Part shown: positions 6,938 through 13,543 of the stretch, one piece after another
Layout of the letters: every line of letters starts with the position of its first letter
How positions within the stretch are numbered: the first letter of the stretch is position 1
Assembly (NCBI GenBank): GCA_934409175.1
Contig: CAKRVX010000054.1
Location: 1-13,543, forward strand
DNA length: 13,543 nucleotides
Reading direction: 5' to 3'
DNA from: an uncultured Blautia sp.
GTDB taxonomy: Bacteria > Bacillota > Clostridia > Lachnospirales > Lachnospiraceae
Position numbers and translations under genes: made by a program
The notes under the pieces: generated by a model
Database searches by the model: none
What the model saw: the letters and a program-made list of their open reading frames with translations, nothing else
Told to the model about the DNA's origin: nothing

Positions 6938-8578
6938 TTATTCTTCAGCAGTATCATCAGTTTCAACAGAAACATCTTCGGAATCACCGCCTTCAGTTTC
7001 ATCGCTTAAAAGGCTGTTGATCAGCTCTTCAGGGACGCCGGCTGCGGAAAGATTACTCATCAGTGAAGTGAAATCAATTGTAGCTGCATAGGTGTTCATG
7101 GCATCGCTGTCATAAACATCATAAGCATCCTTTACAGAGGTAAGATCTGGAATATCCACGCTGTCTCCGGCACCGGAAGTAATGCTGAGAGTTCCAAGAG
7201 CACTTCCTCCGCTTGTAACAGAGAGGCTGACAGATCTACTATCCTTTGCAGAAGCTATGTCCATGATAAGTGAGAAATTCTGAAGTGTAGAATCGGAACT
7301 ATCTTCCTCACCAACCAGTGAAATGGTATAATTTCCGTTTAGATAACCTTCTTTTATGGATGCAGTATCATAATCTTTCACTTCAATATTGGCAACAGGA
7401 GAAGAATCCTCAGTGAATACATAAGTTCCATTCAGTTTATCGCCGTCAATCTGACCGCTGCCGGAAAGAGCATAGGTGCTGTCATCACCGGAAATAGAGA
7501 GAAGGTAGCCAAAATTGGAATCAGCTTTTGGCATCTGCCATGTCAGAACAGGTGTATCTGTGTCATTTTCATGAAGTGACAGTTCACGTCCTGCGATATC
7601 TCCGTTTTCATCTACCCAGATTCTGGTGGAAATATAAGAATCAGTATCTGAAGTGTCGACATCTGTCAGGGAATTCAGACCGCTGTCGATGGCCTTTAAA
7701 AACTGATCGTAAAGATCCTGGCTGTCAGGAAGAAGCTGAGCCCAGTTTTCCAGGATTCCTTCAAGTTCTTTATCTGATTTTGCTTCGTTTAAAATATCAG
7801 TAGCCATTTTTATTGCATTTTCTTCAGTAATATGTCCTTCATAGACGGTACAGTCAGCACTTACATCACCAACAGTAAGAGTATCCTGGCTGCTTTCGCC
7901 TTCCGTTACATTGTCAAAGATCAAAGAACCGTATTTATTCAGAAGTTCTTCGACTACAGAAGCTTCAGGCATGGAGGCGGAAATATTGGAAAGCAGTGAA
8001 ACAGAAGCATTAAGACCGGCTGTATATCCGGACATGAAGTCAGAAGAAGCAGTTATGCCACCGGAAATGTCAGAAGTAGCATCTTCCACTGCGCTTGTTT
8101 CAGCATCAGCGATATCGTTCATATTCATTTTGAGATATTTATCGGAAAGTTCAGGAATTTTAAGATAAATATCATTTGTTTCAGGATCAAGATAATATTC
8201 TACTGTACAGATCTGATTGTCATTCAGAAGGACCTTCATGAGGATTCCTTCTTTTCCATCTTTGAAAGAAGCGTTTGTGGAAAGAGTCAGATTATCAGCC
8301 CAGGAAAAATCAACAGGAACCAGAAATCCTAACAGAGAACGTCCGGAATCTTCCAGTTTCAGAGTAATGTCAGCCTGAGATCCTGCCATCATTGTTTCAC
8401 TTGCTTTCATGGATGATGCATAGGAAGCTGCGAAGCTTTTGACAGATCTGGCCAGTGATTCTTTCTCGACAGATGAGTAGTTATCTGCAGCAAAGGCAGC
8501 AGAAGGTACACCAGCTGCACCAAGGATAGCAGCAGTGCATAAAGCAGTTGTCTTACATAACCATTTTTTCTTTTTCAT
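6938..8578 (-). CDS. Large secreted acidic protein of unknown function
   Basis: This 546-residue protein has a clear Sec signal peptide: MKKKK, a hydrophobic core with LCTAAILGAAGV, and a likely cleavage after SAAFA (residue 30). There is no lipobox cysteine at the cleavage site, no LPXTG and no C-terminal membrane segment, so free secretion or non-covalent wall association is likely. The mature chain is acidic, rich in S, D, T and E, and looks beta-rich, with alternating short strands such as YYLDPETNDIYLKIPEL and GQIDGDKLNGTYVF. It ends in a very acidic tail (DETEGGDSEDVSVETDDTAEE region). I do not recognise the family and give no function. ATG 8578 has AAGGAGG upstream. An extended -10, TGATAAAAT (8659-8651, minus), may drive it from a leader of about 65 nt, but its -35 is poor. 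It is a single-gene unit, convergent with the MATE operon. Confidence 0.8.
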   Translation of the reverse strand: MKKKKWLCKTTALCTAAILGAAGVPSAAFAADNYSSVEKESLARSVKSFAASYASSMKASETMMAGSQADITLKLEDSGRSLLGFLVPVDFSWADNLTLSTNASFKDGKEGILMKVLLNDNQICTVEYYLDPETNDIYLKIPELSDKYLKMNMNDIADAETSAVEDATSDISGGITASSDFMSGYTAGLNASVSLLSNISASMPEASVVEELLNKYGSLIFDNVTEGESSQDTLTVGDVSADCTVYEGHITEENAIKMATDILNEAKSDKELEGILENWAQLLPDSQDLYDQFLKAIDSGLNSLTDVDTSDTDSYISTRIWVDENGDIAGRELSLHENDTDTPVLTWQMPKADSNFGYLLSISGDDSTYALSGSGQIDGDKLNGTYVFTEDSSPVANIEVKDYDTASIKEGYLNGNYTISLVGEEDSSDSTLQNFSLIMDIASAKDSRSVSLSVTSGGSALGTLSITSGAGDSVDIPDLTSVKDAYDVYDSDAMNTYAATIDFTSLMSNLSAAGVPEELINSLLSDETEGGDSEDVSVETDDTAEE

Positions 8579-8870
8579 AAAGAACCTCCTTATTATGTTC
8601 TTATTTTGTTATCGTGTGTTGAAAACTCGACTGTAAAACAATCTATATTCATTTTATCAGAAAAGAATAAAATATGCTATAAATATTTGAGAAAATACTG
8701 AAAATTTTAGGAGGTTTATTTTGAGAACAGAAATAAGAAGCTTATAAAAGGAATGAAAAGCTGTCCAAAAGCGAGCGAAATGTAAAAAATATAAGAACAA
8801 TTTATATTGAATAGAAAATATATAGATAAAAGCTATATTAAATAATACAAATTTCGTATAGGTATCTGCG
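8579..8870. other. AT-rich intergenic region, no gene seen
   Basis: This stretch holds the ribosome binding site and probably the promoter of the secreted-protein gene near its left end. The rest is very AT-rich. A sequence TAGGAGG (8708-8714, plus) followed by TTG at 8721 opens only eight codons before a stop, so it is not called. No RNA gene, repeat family or terminator is apparent. Confidence 0.6.
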
Positions 8871-8899
8871 TTGACAAGTTTCCTGAAGGTAATTATACT
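8871..8899 (+). promoter_or_regulatory. Promoter of the metY-like gene
   Basis: A perfect TTGACA (8871-8876), a 17-bp spacer and TATACT (8894-8899) form a strong sigma-A promoter. The palindrome ATACTAGTAT (8895-8904) overlaps the -10 and the start region and could be an operator. Transcription should begin near 8906, giving a leader of about 87 nt. Confidence 0.8.
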
Positions 8900-8942
8900 A
8901 GTATTCATATTGAAACACTATGAAAAGATGACTGATGCAATG

Positions 8943-8966
8943 CCGATATTTACCGGTAATATTCGG
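8943..8966 (+). promoter_or_regulatory. Palindromic element/hairpin in the metY leader
   Basis: CCGATATT (8943-8950) can pair with AATATTCGG (8958-8966) with one bulge around the loop TACCGGT, giving a leader hairpin just upstream of the ribosome binding site (AAAGGGGAA, 8977-8985). Seen as DNA, the core TTACCGGTAA is a perfect 10-bp palindrome. The leader is too short for a standard S-box riboswitch with terminator, and I see no T-box features. A repressor site or a translational control hairpin are both possible. Confidence 0.45.
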
Positions 8967-8992
8967 ATATTGAGATAAAGGGGAATATTAAT

Positions 8993-10222
8993 ATGGAATT
9001 TCAGACCAGATTATTACATGGAAAAGCAATAGATGCTTATGCAAATGGGGCCACAGTACCGCCCGTCAGTTTTGCCAATGCGTTTGCTTATGAGTCTTCC
9101 GAGCAGCTGGAAAAGGTTTTTCAGAACCGTGCGCCTGGGTTTGCGTATAGCAGAATTGCCAACCCTACAGTGGATGCCTTTGAGAGAAGAGTTAATGAAC
9201 TTGAGGGGGGAATCGGAGGTGTAGCCTGTTCTTCCGGAATGTCAGCGGTTACGTTGTCACTGTTAAATATCCTTCAGACAGGAGATGAGATCATTGCAGG
9301 AAGCGCTCTTTTTGGCGGGACCCTGGATCTGCTTCACGATCTGGAAGCCTTCGGGATCAAAGTACATTTTATCCCGAAAGTGGAGAAAGAACTGATAGAG
9401 CCTCATCTTACAGACAGCACCAGAGCCGTATTCGGAGAACTCATCGGTAACCCGGCATTGAATATAATGGATATTCGGGAAACTGCGGACTTTCTCCATG
9501 AAAAAGGAATCCCTCTTATCGTAGACAGCACCACAGCCACTCCTTATCTGGTAAATCCTATCCGGTATGGTGCTGATGTGGTGGTACACTCCACATCCAA
9601 ATATATCAACGGAAGCGGCGATGCAATCAGCGGAATCATCATCGACAGCGGAAACTTCAGATGGGATCCACAGCGCTATCCGGGAATGGCAGAATACAAG
9701 AAATACGGCAAATTTGCCTATCTGGTGAAACTGCGCAACGGAATCTGGCGAAACATGGGCGGCTGCCTGGCTCCTATGAACGCCTACTTAAATATCATTG
9801 GAATGGAAACCCTGGGACTTCGCATGGAGCGTGTCTGTAACAACGCATACCAGCTCGCCCGGGCACTGGAGAAACTGGACGGTGTTACTGTCAATTACCC
9901 TCTTCTGGAATCCAGCCCATATCATGAACTGGCCCAGACCCAGTTAAACGGCAAAGGCGGCGCCATCCTCACCATCCGCACCGGCTCCAAAGAACGTGCT
10001 TACCAGCTCATCAATAAACTGAAATACGTAAAGATCGCCACCAATATCGGTGACGTCCGCACCCTGGTCATTCATCCGGCATCCACAATTTACATTCACA
10101 GTACTCCGGAAGCAATGGCAGAAGCAGGGGTATACGAAGACAGCATACGCATCAGTGTAGGAATCGAAGATATAGAAGACTTGATCGCGGACTTCACGGA
10201 AGCGGTGGAAGGGTTGAAATAA
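8993..10222 (+). CDS. O-acetylhomoserine sulfhydrylase-like PLP enzyme (Cys/Met metabolism family)
   Basis: This 409-residue cytoplasmic enzyme belongs to the cystathionine gamma-synthase/MetY fold-type I family. Visible landmarks are FAYSRIANPTVDAFERRV (50-67), CSSGMSA (79-85, the PLP phosphate-binding region), IVDSTTATPYL (176-186, with the pyridine-binding D178) and VVHSTSKYINGSG (197-209, with K203 as the Schiff-base lysine). Also present are NMGGCLAPMNAYLNIIGMETLGLRMER and the C-terminal RISVGIEDIEDLIADF. The LAPMNAYL-type block and the ETL.LRMER stretch favour O-acetylhomoserine sulfhydrylase (MetY), which makes homocysteine from O-acetylhomoserine and sulfide. A gamma-lyase or another family member cannot be excluded. 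It is slightly shorter than many MetY proteins (about 425-430). ATG 8993 has AAAGGGGAA upstream. The gene has its own promoter and terminator, so it is monocistronic. Its G+C and C-ending codons are higher than its neighbours', especially in the 3' half. Confidence 0.85.
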   Translation: MEFQTRLLHGKAIDAYANGATVPPVSFANAFAYESSEQLEKVFQNRAPGFAYSRIANPTVDAFERRVNELEGGIGGVACSSGMSAVTLSLLNILQTGDEIIAGSALFGGTLDLLHDLEAFGIKVHFIPKVEKELIEPHLTDSTRAVFGELIGNPALNIMDIRETADFLHEKGIPLIVDSTTATPYLVNPIRYGADVVVHSTSKYINGSGDAISGIIIDSGNFRWDPQRYPGMAEYKKYGKFAYLVKLRNGIWRNMGGCLAPMNAYLNIIGMETLGLRMERVCNNAYQLARALEKLDGVTVNYPLLESSPYHELAQTQLNGKGGAILTIRTGSKERAYQLINKLKYVKIATNIGDVRTLVIHPASTIYIHSTPEAMAEAGVYEDSIRISVGIEDIEDLIADFTEAVEGLK

Positions 10223-10249
10223 AAGCAGTGTTCACAGCGACAAAAAGAG

Positions 10250-10288
10250 GAAGAGAATTCTTCGGACAGGAATTCCCTTCTTTTTTTT
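10250..10288 (+). terminator. Rho-independent terminator of the metY-like gene
   Basis: The arms GAAGAGAATTC (10250-10260) and GAATTCCCTTC (10270-10280) pair with one mismatch around a 9-nt loop. A run of eight T (10281-10288) follows, and an A-rich stretch precedes the stem. It lies 28 bp after the stop codon. Confidence 0.9.
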
Positions 10289-10354
10289 GTTTAAAATGAT
10301 ATAAAAAATGTAAGAAAAGGACATTGTGCACAAAGAATCAAATTAAAAAGTATA

Positions 10355-10456
10355 GACCATGCGGCAATTGTCAATGCAATAGAAAACAAAGATCTGGAAA
10401 GGGCAAAGCATTTGCTGGAGGTGGATATAGAAGCATTCAAAAGTGAAGTACTATAA
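10355..10456 (+). pseudogene. Remnant of an FCD-domain GntR-family regulator (C-terminal end only)
   Basis: The plus-strand frame from GAC 10355 to the TAA at 10454-10456 reads DHAAIVNAIENKDLERAKHL and then LLEVDIEAFKSEVL. This matches the last helices of FCD ligand-binding domains of FadR/VanR-type GntR regulators, where the pattern (E/D)H..I..AI..GD.E.A...M..H is typical. The usual final metal-binding histidine appears as D here. No start codon, ribosome binding site or winged-helix domain lies upstream: the same frame hits a stop near 10290 and the preceding residues do not look like FCD. It is therefore a decayed 3' fragment sitting after the metY terminator. The call rests on a short motif, so confidence is moderate. 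Confidence 0.55.
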
Positions 10457-10523
10457 CACGTAAGAAACAGCAGACATCGTTACTTATCATTATGACAGGT
10501 AAAAATAAAATATAAAACAGATA

Positions 10524-10552
10524 TTGCATTTTTAATAAATTTCTATTAAACT
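10524..10552 (+). promoter_or_regulatory. Candidate promoter of the nucleotidyltransferase gene
   Basis: TTGCAT (10524-10529), a 17-bp spacer and TAAACT (10547-10552) form a moderate sigma-A promoter. A start near 10559 would give a leader of about 80 nt that contains the inverted repeat at 10571-10607. The region is very AT-rich, so chance matches are likely. Confidence 0.4.
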
Positions 10553-10570
10553 GTTTCTATCATCACTGAC

Positions 10571-10607
10571 TACACAACAGAGGGACTGGAAAATATAGTG
10601 TTGTGTA
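10571..10607 (+). repeat. Inverted repeat in the leader of the nucleotidyltransferase gene
   Basis: TACACAACA (10571-10579) and TGTTGTGTA (10599-10607) are perfect 9-bp arms separated by 19 nt. As RNA this is a hairpin ending 33 nt before the chosen start codon. It is followed by AAAAAG rather than a T run, so it is not a terminator. It could be a regulatory hairpin or two half-sites of an operator. Confidence 0.5.
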
Positions 10608-10640
10608 AAAAGAAATAAAGAAATGAGGAAACGTGTGGGA

Positions 10641-11582
10641 ATGAAAACATCATTAGTAATTATGGCCGCTGGTATTGGATCACGCTTCGGGGGCGGAATC
10701 AAGCAGCTGGCTCCGGTGGGAAGAAATGGAGAAATTATCATGGATTACTCTATTCATGATGCCATAGAAGCTGGATTTAATAAGATTATCTTTATCATTC
10801 GCAAGGATATTGAAGATGCATTTAAAGAAGCAATTGGTGATCGTATTGAGAAGATCTGTGACGGTCTTGGGGTTGAGATCGCATATGCATATCAGGAACT
10901 GGGGAATCTTCCGGAAGGAGTAGAATTGCCGGCAGACCGCACCAAACCATGGGGAACCGGACAGGCTGTACTGGCGTGCAAAGATGTACTTCATGAGCCA
11001 TTTGCAGTTATCAATGCAGATGACTATTATGGAAAGGAAGCTTTCGTGAAGCTTCATGATTTTCTTGAAGGATATAGTCCTGAGAAGGCAAATCATTACT
11101 GCATGGCAGGTTTTATTCTGAAAAATACCTTAAGTGAAAACGGTGCAGTTACCAGAGGGGTCTGTGAGACAAATGTTGAGGAATATCTGACAGCAGTTCA
11201 TGAAACTTCCAATATCGTAAAGACTTCCGATGGGGCAGCAGTAGAGAACGATGGAAAGAAAACTGCCATTGATCCGGAATCTTATGTATCCATGAATATG
11301 TGGGGACTGACTCCGGAATTTGTGCAGATCCTGGATGATGGATTCAGAGAATTCTTTGAAACTATGGGAGATAAAGATGTTTTAAAAGCAGAATATCTGC
11401 TGCCGATTTATATTGATGAGCTTCTTCAGGCTGGCAAAGTCAGCGTGAAAGTTCTGGATTCTCATGACAAATGGTTCGGTGTAACCTATAAAGAGGACAA
11501 GGACTATGTGGTAGAATCTTTCGGAAAACTTATTGATGCAGGTGTTTATGCAGAAGATCTTTTTTCTGATCTGAAAAAATAA
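10641..11582 (+). CDS. Sugar-phosphate nucleotidyltransferase-like protein
   Basis: This 313-residue cytoplasmic protein has the NTP-transferase (GT-A-like) fold. It shows the nucleotide-binding loop MAAGIGSRFGGGIKQL (8-23) with K21, KPWGTGQAV (102-110), and the metal-binding INADDYYG (124-131). Enzymes of this group join a sugar-1-phosphate, or in some cases phosphocholine, to an NTP. Neither the sugar nor the nucleotide can be read with confidence, and it is clearly distinct from rfbA in this window. The start is taken as ATG 10641 because the family typically begins MKT.LVIMAAGIGSRFGGG and GAGGA (10625-10629) lies upstream. An ATG at 10623 would add six residues without a ribosome binding site. 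No partner gene for the pathway is adjacent. A convergent terminator follows. Confidence 0.85.
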   Translation: MKTSLVIMAAGIGSRFGGGIKQLAPVGRNGEIIMDYSIHDAIEAGFNKIIFIIRKDIEDAFKEAIGDRIEKICDGLGVEIAYAYQELGNLPEGVELPADRTKPWGTGQAVLACKDVLHEPFAVINADDYYGKEAFVKLHDFLEGYSPEKANHYCMAGFILKNTLSENGAVTRGVCETNVEEYLTAVHETSNIVKTSDGAAVENDGKKTAIDPESYVSMNMWGLTPEFVQILDDGFREFFETMGDKDVLKAEYLLPIYIDELLQAGKVSVKVLDSHDKWFGVTYKEDKDYVVESFGKLIDAGVYAEDLFSDLKK

Positions 11583-11600
11583 TAAGAGAAAAAGAAAAGC

Positions 11601-11644
11601 ATCAGGCTGTCAGATACGGAAAAGTTTCCGGCTGGCAGCCTGAT
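11601..11644. terminator. Bidirectional terminator between the nucleotidyltransferase gene and pdxR
   Basis: ATCAGGCTGTCAG (11601-11613) pairs with CTGGCAGCCTGAT (11632-11644) with one G-U wobble. Inside, CGGAAA (11617-11622) pairs with TTTCCG (11625-11630), capping the hairpin. The minus-strand exit is strongly T-rich (TGCTTTTCTTTTTC) and the plus-strand exit less so, so it works best for the minus-strand gene, whose stop codon lies 2 bp away. Confidence 0.88.
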
Positions 11645-11646
11645 TG

Positions 11647-13044
11647 TTATATACAGGAAAGCAGTTTCTGTACAATCTCCTGTGCCTCATCGCTTTCTAC
11701 AGAAGAGTAGTTCATAACATACACATTTTCAGGAGCTGTTTCCGGGTCATGGTAATGGGCAGACAATGGTGAAAGATTGATGCCCTGCGCGCGCGCTGTT
11801 TCGATGAAAACATTTTCTGATTTCTCTGTGTGAAGCTCCATGAGAAAATGTACACCAGCTTCTTCACCGGAAACAGTAACATATTGTGACAGTTTGCTGT
11901 CTTTTATGGCAGACAGCAGGGAGTCACGTTTGGTGTGATAATAATTGCGCAGCCTGTTAATGTGTTTTTCAAAATATCCTTCCTGTATAAAGCCGGCCAG
12001 TGTGTACTGTTCGAAATTGGACACTGTGCAGGAATAGAAGGAGAGCTTTTTATAAAATTTCTCCAGAAGCTGACCGGGAAGTACCATATAGCTTATACGG
12101 ACAGTGGAAGAAAGCGTTTTGGTAAAGGTGTTCATATAGATCACTTTGTCCGACACATCGATGCTCTGCAGGGTAGGGATCGGCTGTCCGCTTAAGCGAA
12201 GCTCACTGTCATAGTCGTCTTCAATAATATAATGGTTTTTGCTTTTGGCTGCCCATCCCAGAAGTTCATAGCGACGACTGACAGGCATGACAATACCGGT
12301 GGGATAATGATGAGAAGGGGAGATATGCAGAATATCGGCCCCTTTTTTTTCGAGTTCTGAAACTTTGACTCCGTAGTTGTCCATGTTGATATATTCGCAG
12401 GAAACCTGCCAGCTTTTATAGATTTTTGGGATTTTGCGATATCCCGGATTTTCTACGGCATAGGTTTTGTCTCTGCCGAAAAGCTGGATCAGAAGTCCGT
12501 AGAGATATTCAGTTCCTGCGCCGATGATAATCTGTTCGGGCAGGACAGTCATACCCCGGAATTCCTTCAGATAAGAGGCAATGGCCTGCCGGAGAGTCAG
12601 AATCCCGCCGCAGGGTGGATTGGTCATGAGTTGCAGCTGGTTCGTATTCAGAACTTCCCGGACAATTTTAGTCCAGATAGTAAAAGGGAATAGATCGGAC
12701 TGAGTCTGATTGCTGGAAAAATCAGCCAGATATCTGCTGGCACCATCTGTGAGAGGAACCATTTCCCGGGTAAATTTTTTCTTTTCGATTTCTATGGCTG
12801 TTCTGAAATCCGTGACATAGAAACCTCGTTTGGGAACGGAATAAATATAGCCTTCAGCAATTAACTGTTCATAGGCATTTTCTACGGTAATCACGCTTAT
12901 GCCCAGATTTTTCGCGAAAGAGCGTTTGGAGGGGAGCTTTTCTCCAGGTTTGATAATTCCCTGTAATATATCGTTTTTTATGCATTTGTAGAGATATTCA
13001 TACAGGGAATCTGACCCTGTGTTTGTAAAATTATAAGTAATCAT
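11647..13044 (-). CDS. pdxR: MocR/PdxR-type regulator: GntR winged helix fused to an aminotransferase-like PLP domain
   Basis: This 465-residue regulator has an N-terminal GntR winged helix (about 8-78: YEYLYKCIKNDIL, GEKLPSKRSFAKNLGISVITVENAYEQL, YIYSVPKRGFYV). A fold-type I aminotransferase domain follows: PCGGILTLRQAIASYL (144-159), IIGAGTEYL (173-181), HISPSHHYPTG (240-250), EDDYDSEL (275-282) and the PLP-binding K309 in NTFTKTLSS. PdxR proteins sense PLP through this domain, generally without enzymatic turnover, and activate PLP synthase genes. Its divergent neighbour is pdxS, which strongly supports the name. The start is placed at ATG 13044, where the protein begins MITYNF as in relatives (MLTY-type starts). 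A TTG at 13062 with AAGG five bases upstream would add six residues. The catalytic-fold residues look intact, so some PLP enzyme activity cannot be excluded. Confidence 0.88.
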   Translation of the reverse strand: MITYNFTNTGSDSLYEYLYKCIKNDILQGIIKPGEKLPSKRSFAKNLGISVITVENAYEQLIAEGYIYSVPKRGFYVTDFRTAIEIEKKKFTREMVPLTDGASRYLADFSSNQTQSDLFPFTIWTKIVREVLNTNQLQLMTNPPCGGILTLRQAIASYLKEFRGMTVLPEQIIIGAGTEYLYGLLIQLFGRDKTYAVENPGYRKIPKIYKSWQVSCEYINMDNYGVKVSELEKKGADILHISPSHHYPTGIVMPVSRRYELLGWAAKSKNHYIIEDDYDSELRLSGQPIPTLQSIDVSDKVIYMNTFTKTLSSTVRISYMVLPGQLLEKFYKKLSFYSCTVSNFEQYTLAGFIQEGYFEKHINRLRNYYHTKRDSLLSAIKDSKLSQYVTVSGEEAGVHFLMELHTEKSENVFIETARAQGINLSPLSAHYHDPETAPENVYVMNYSSVESDEAQEIVQKLLSCI

Positions 13045-13062
13045 ATCTGATATTTGCTCCAA

Positions 13063-13175
13063 TCTGACCTTACTGAATATATTTAAATTGATGATTTTAA
13101 TATATCCACATTTGTATTATACTCTGTCCATACTGATTCGTACAGAAAAAGATATAATTCAGGAGGAATTTTATT
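13063..13175. promoter_or_regulatory. Divergent pdxR-pdxS control region with overlapping -10 elements
   Basis: Plus-strand TATACT (13118-13123) and minus-strand TATAAT (13121-13116) overlap by four bases, so the pdxS and pdxR promoters would compete for or share polymerase. The plus -35 at 17 bp is TTTTAA (13095-13100) and the minus one at 17 bp is TGTACG (13144-13139). Both are weak, as expected where an activator such as PdxR is needed. A partial inverted repeat, TCTGT (13123-13127) and ACAGA (13142-13146), spans the minus -35 side. I could not define clear direct repeats of the kind reported for other PdxR sites. Confidence 0.5.
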
Positions 13176-13543
13176 ATGGAAAACAGATATGAACTTAACA
13201 AGCAGCTGGCGCAGATGTTAAAAGGTGGTGTAATTATGGATGTTACAACACCGGAGCAGGCCAAAATCGCAGAGGCAGCAGGTGCATGTGCGGTTATGGC
13301 ACTGGAACGTATCCCGGCAGATATCCGTGCAGCAGGCGGCGTTTCCAGAATGAGTGATCCAAAGATGATTCAGGGAATTCAGAATGCAGTTTCCATTCCG
13401 GTTATGGCAAAATGCAGGATCGGACATTTTGTAGAGGCACAGGTACTGGAAGCAATCGAGATTGATTATATCGATGAAAGTGAAGTATTATCTCCTGCAG
13501 ATGATGTTTACCATATCAATAAAAGAAACTTCAAAGTTCCGTT
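13176..13543 (+). CDS. pdxS: Pyridoxal 5'-phosphate synthase subunit PdxS, N-terminal part (runs off the right edge)
   Basis: PdxS condenses ribose 5-phosphate, glyceraldehyde 3-phosphate and ammonia (from the glutaminase PdxT) into PLP, in a dodecameric cytoplasmic complex. The 122 visible residues match this highly conserved family: [31 protein letters not shown] with the catalytic D22, [14 protein letters not shown], and [16 protein letters not shown] with K79, the lysine that binds the ribose phosphate. [15 protein letters not shown] follows. The second catalytic lysine and the C-terminus are beyond the window. ATG 13176 has AGGAGGAA (13161-13168) at ideal spacing. The gene is divergent from pdxR, its likely PLP-responsive regulator, and pdxT is expected downstream but is not visible. 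Confidence 0.97.
   Translation, partial: MENRYELNKQLAQMLKGGVIMDVTTPEQAKIAEAAGACAVMALERIPADIRAAGGVSRMSDPKMIQGIQNAVSIPVMAKCRIGHFVEAQVLEAIEIDYIDESEVLSPADDVYHINKRNFKVP

Larger units (their letters stand above)
10289..10640. other. Intergenic region between the metY terminator and the nucleotidyltransferase gene
   Basis: Apart from the FCD remnant at 10355-10456, this AT-rich stretch holds a candidate promoter (10524-10552), a long inverted repeat (10571-10607) and the translation start region of the next gene. I see no RNA gene or mobile-element ends. Confidence 0.5.

Noticed and set aside
8708..8744. TAGGAGG followed by TTG as a possible small peptide start
   Set aside because: The frame closes after eight codons and nothing nearby suggests a leader-peptide mechanism.
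8657..8908. Open frame of 83 codons on the minus strand in the AT-rich gap
   Set aside because: No ribosome binding site, low-complexity F/I/L/Y-rich translation typical of AT-rich DNA, and it overlaps the strong metY promoter.
8906..8992. SAM (S-box) riboswitch upstream of the metY-like gene
   Set aside because: The leader of about 87 nt is too short for the usual aptamer plus terminator, and I see no kink-turn or conserved S-box core.
13045..13062. TTG start for pdxR at 13062
   Set aside because: The ATG at 13044 gives the family-typical MITYNF start. The TTG has a modest AAGG upstream and remains an alternative, but it is less likely.
1..13543. CRISPR array, insertion sequence, prophage or toxin-antitoxin module
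   Set aside because: Checked by reading both strands: no repeated spacers, transposase, integrase, terminal repeats or toxin-antitoxin gene pair seen.

Overview
The window looks like chromosomal DNA from a low-to-mid GC Firmicute, most likely a gut Lachnospiraceae-type Clostridium. This is inferred from strong AGGAGG-type ribosome binding sites, TTGACA/TATAAT promoters, the DUF3825 protein, the MerR-methyltransferase fusion and the PdxR/PdxS pair. It is ordinary single-copy DNA with short operons. I see no rRNA or tRNA gene, CRISPR array, insertion sequence or phage module.

Layout. 1-1365 (minus): rfbA followed by the 5' part of rfbB, the first steps of dTDP-L-rhamnose synthesis; rfbB runs off the left edge. 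1499-2680 (minus): a MerR-type DNA-binding head fused to a SAM-dependent methyltransferase. Between it and rfbA is a palindrome in a 19-bp promoter spacer, in the same register as BmrR/MerR operators. 2932-3684 (plus): a DUF3825 protein. 3741-6851 (plus): three overlapping or abutting genes (membrane acyltransferase, single-pass membrane protein of unknown function, MATE exporter), driven by a promoter whose -35 overlaps the DUF3825 stop codon. 6938-8578 (minus): a large secreted acidic protein of unknown function, sharing a 22-bp-stem terminator with the MATE gene. 8993-10222 (plus): a MetY-like O-acetylhomoserine sulfhydrylase with its own promoter and terminator. 10355-10456: a remnant of an FCD/GntR regulator. 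10641-11582 (plus): a sugar-phosphate nucleotidyltransferase. 11647-13044 (minus): PdxR-type MocR regulator. 13176-13543 (plus): pdxS, the PLP synthase subunit, running off the right edge.

How they work together. The right end is a classic vitamin B6 control unit: PdxR senses PLP and controls pdxS from a short divergent promoter region. The neighbouring metY-like enzyme also uses PLP, but its own promoter and terminator separate it. The left end makes activated rhamnose for cell-surface polysaccharide, and the acyltransferase could also modify surface glycans (inference). The observation most worth testing is that the promoter of the rhamnose genes may be a MerR-family target controlled by the adjacent MerR-methyltransferase. 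A rival reading of the same palindrome is a simple terminator.
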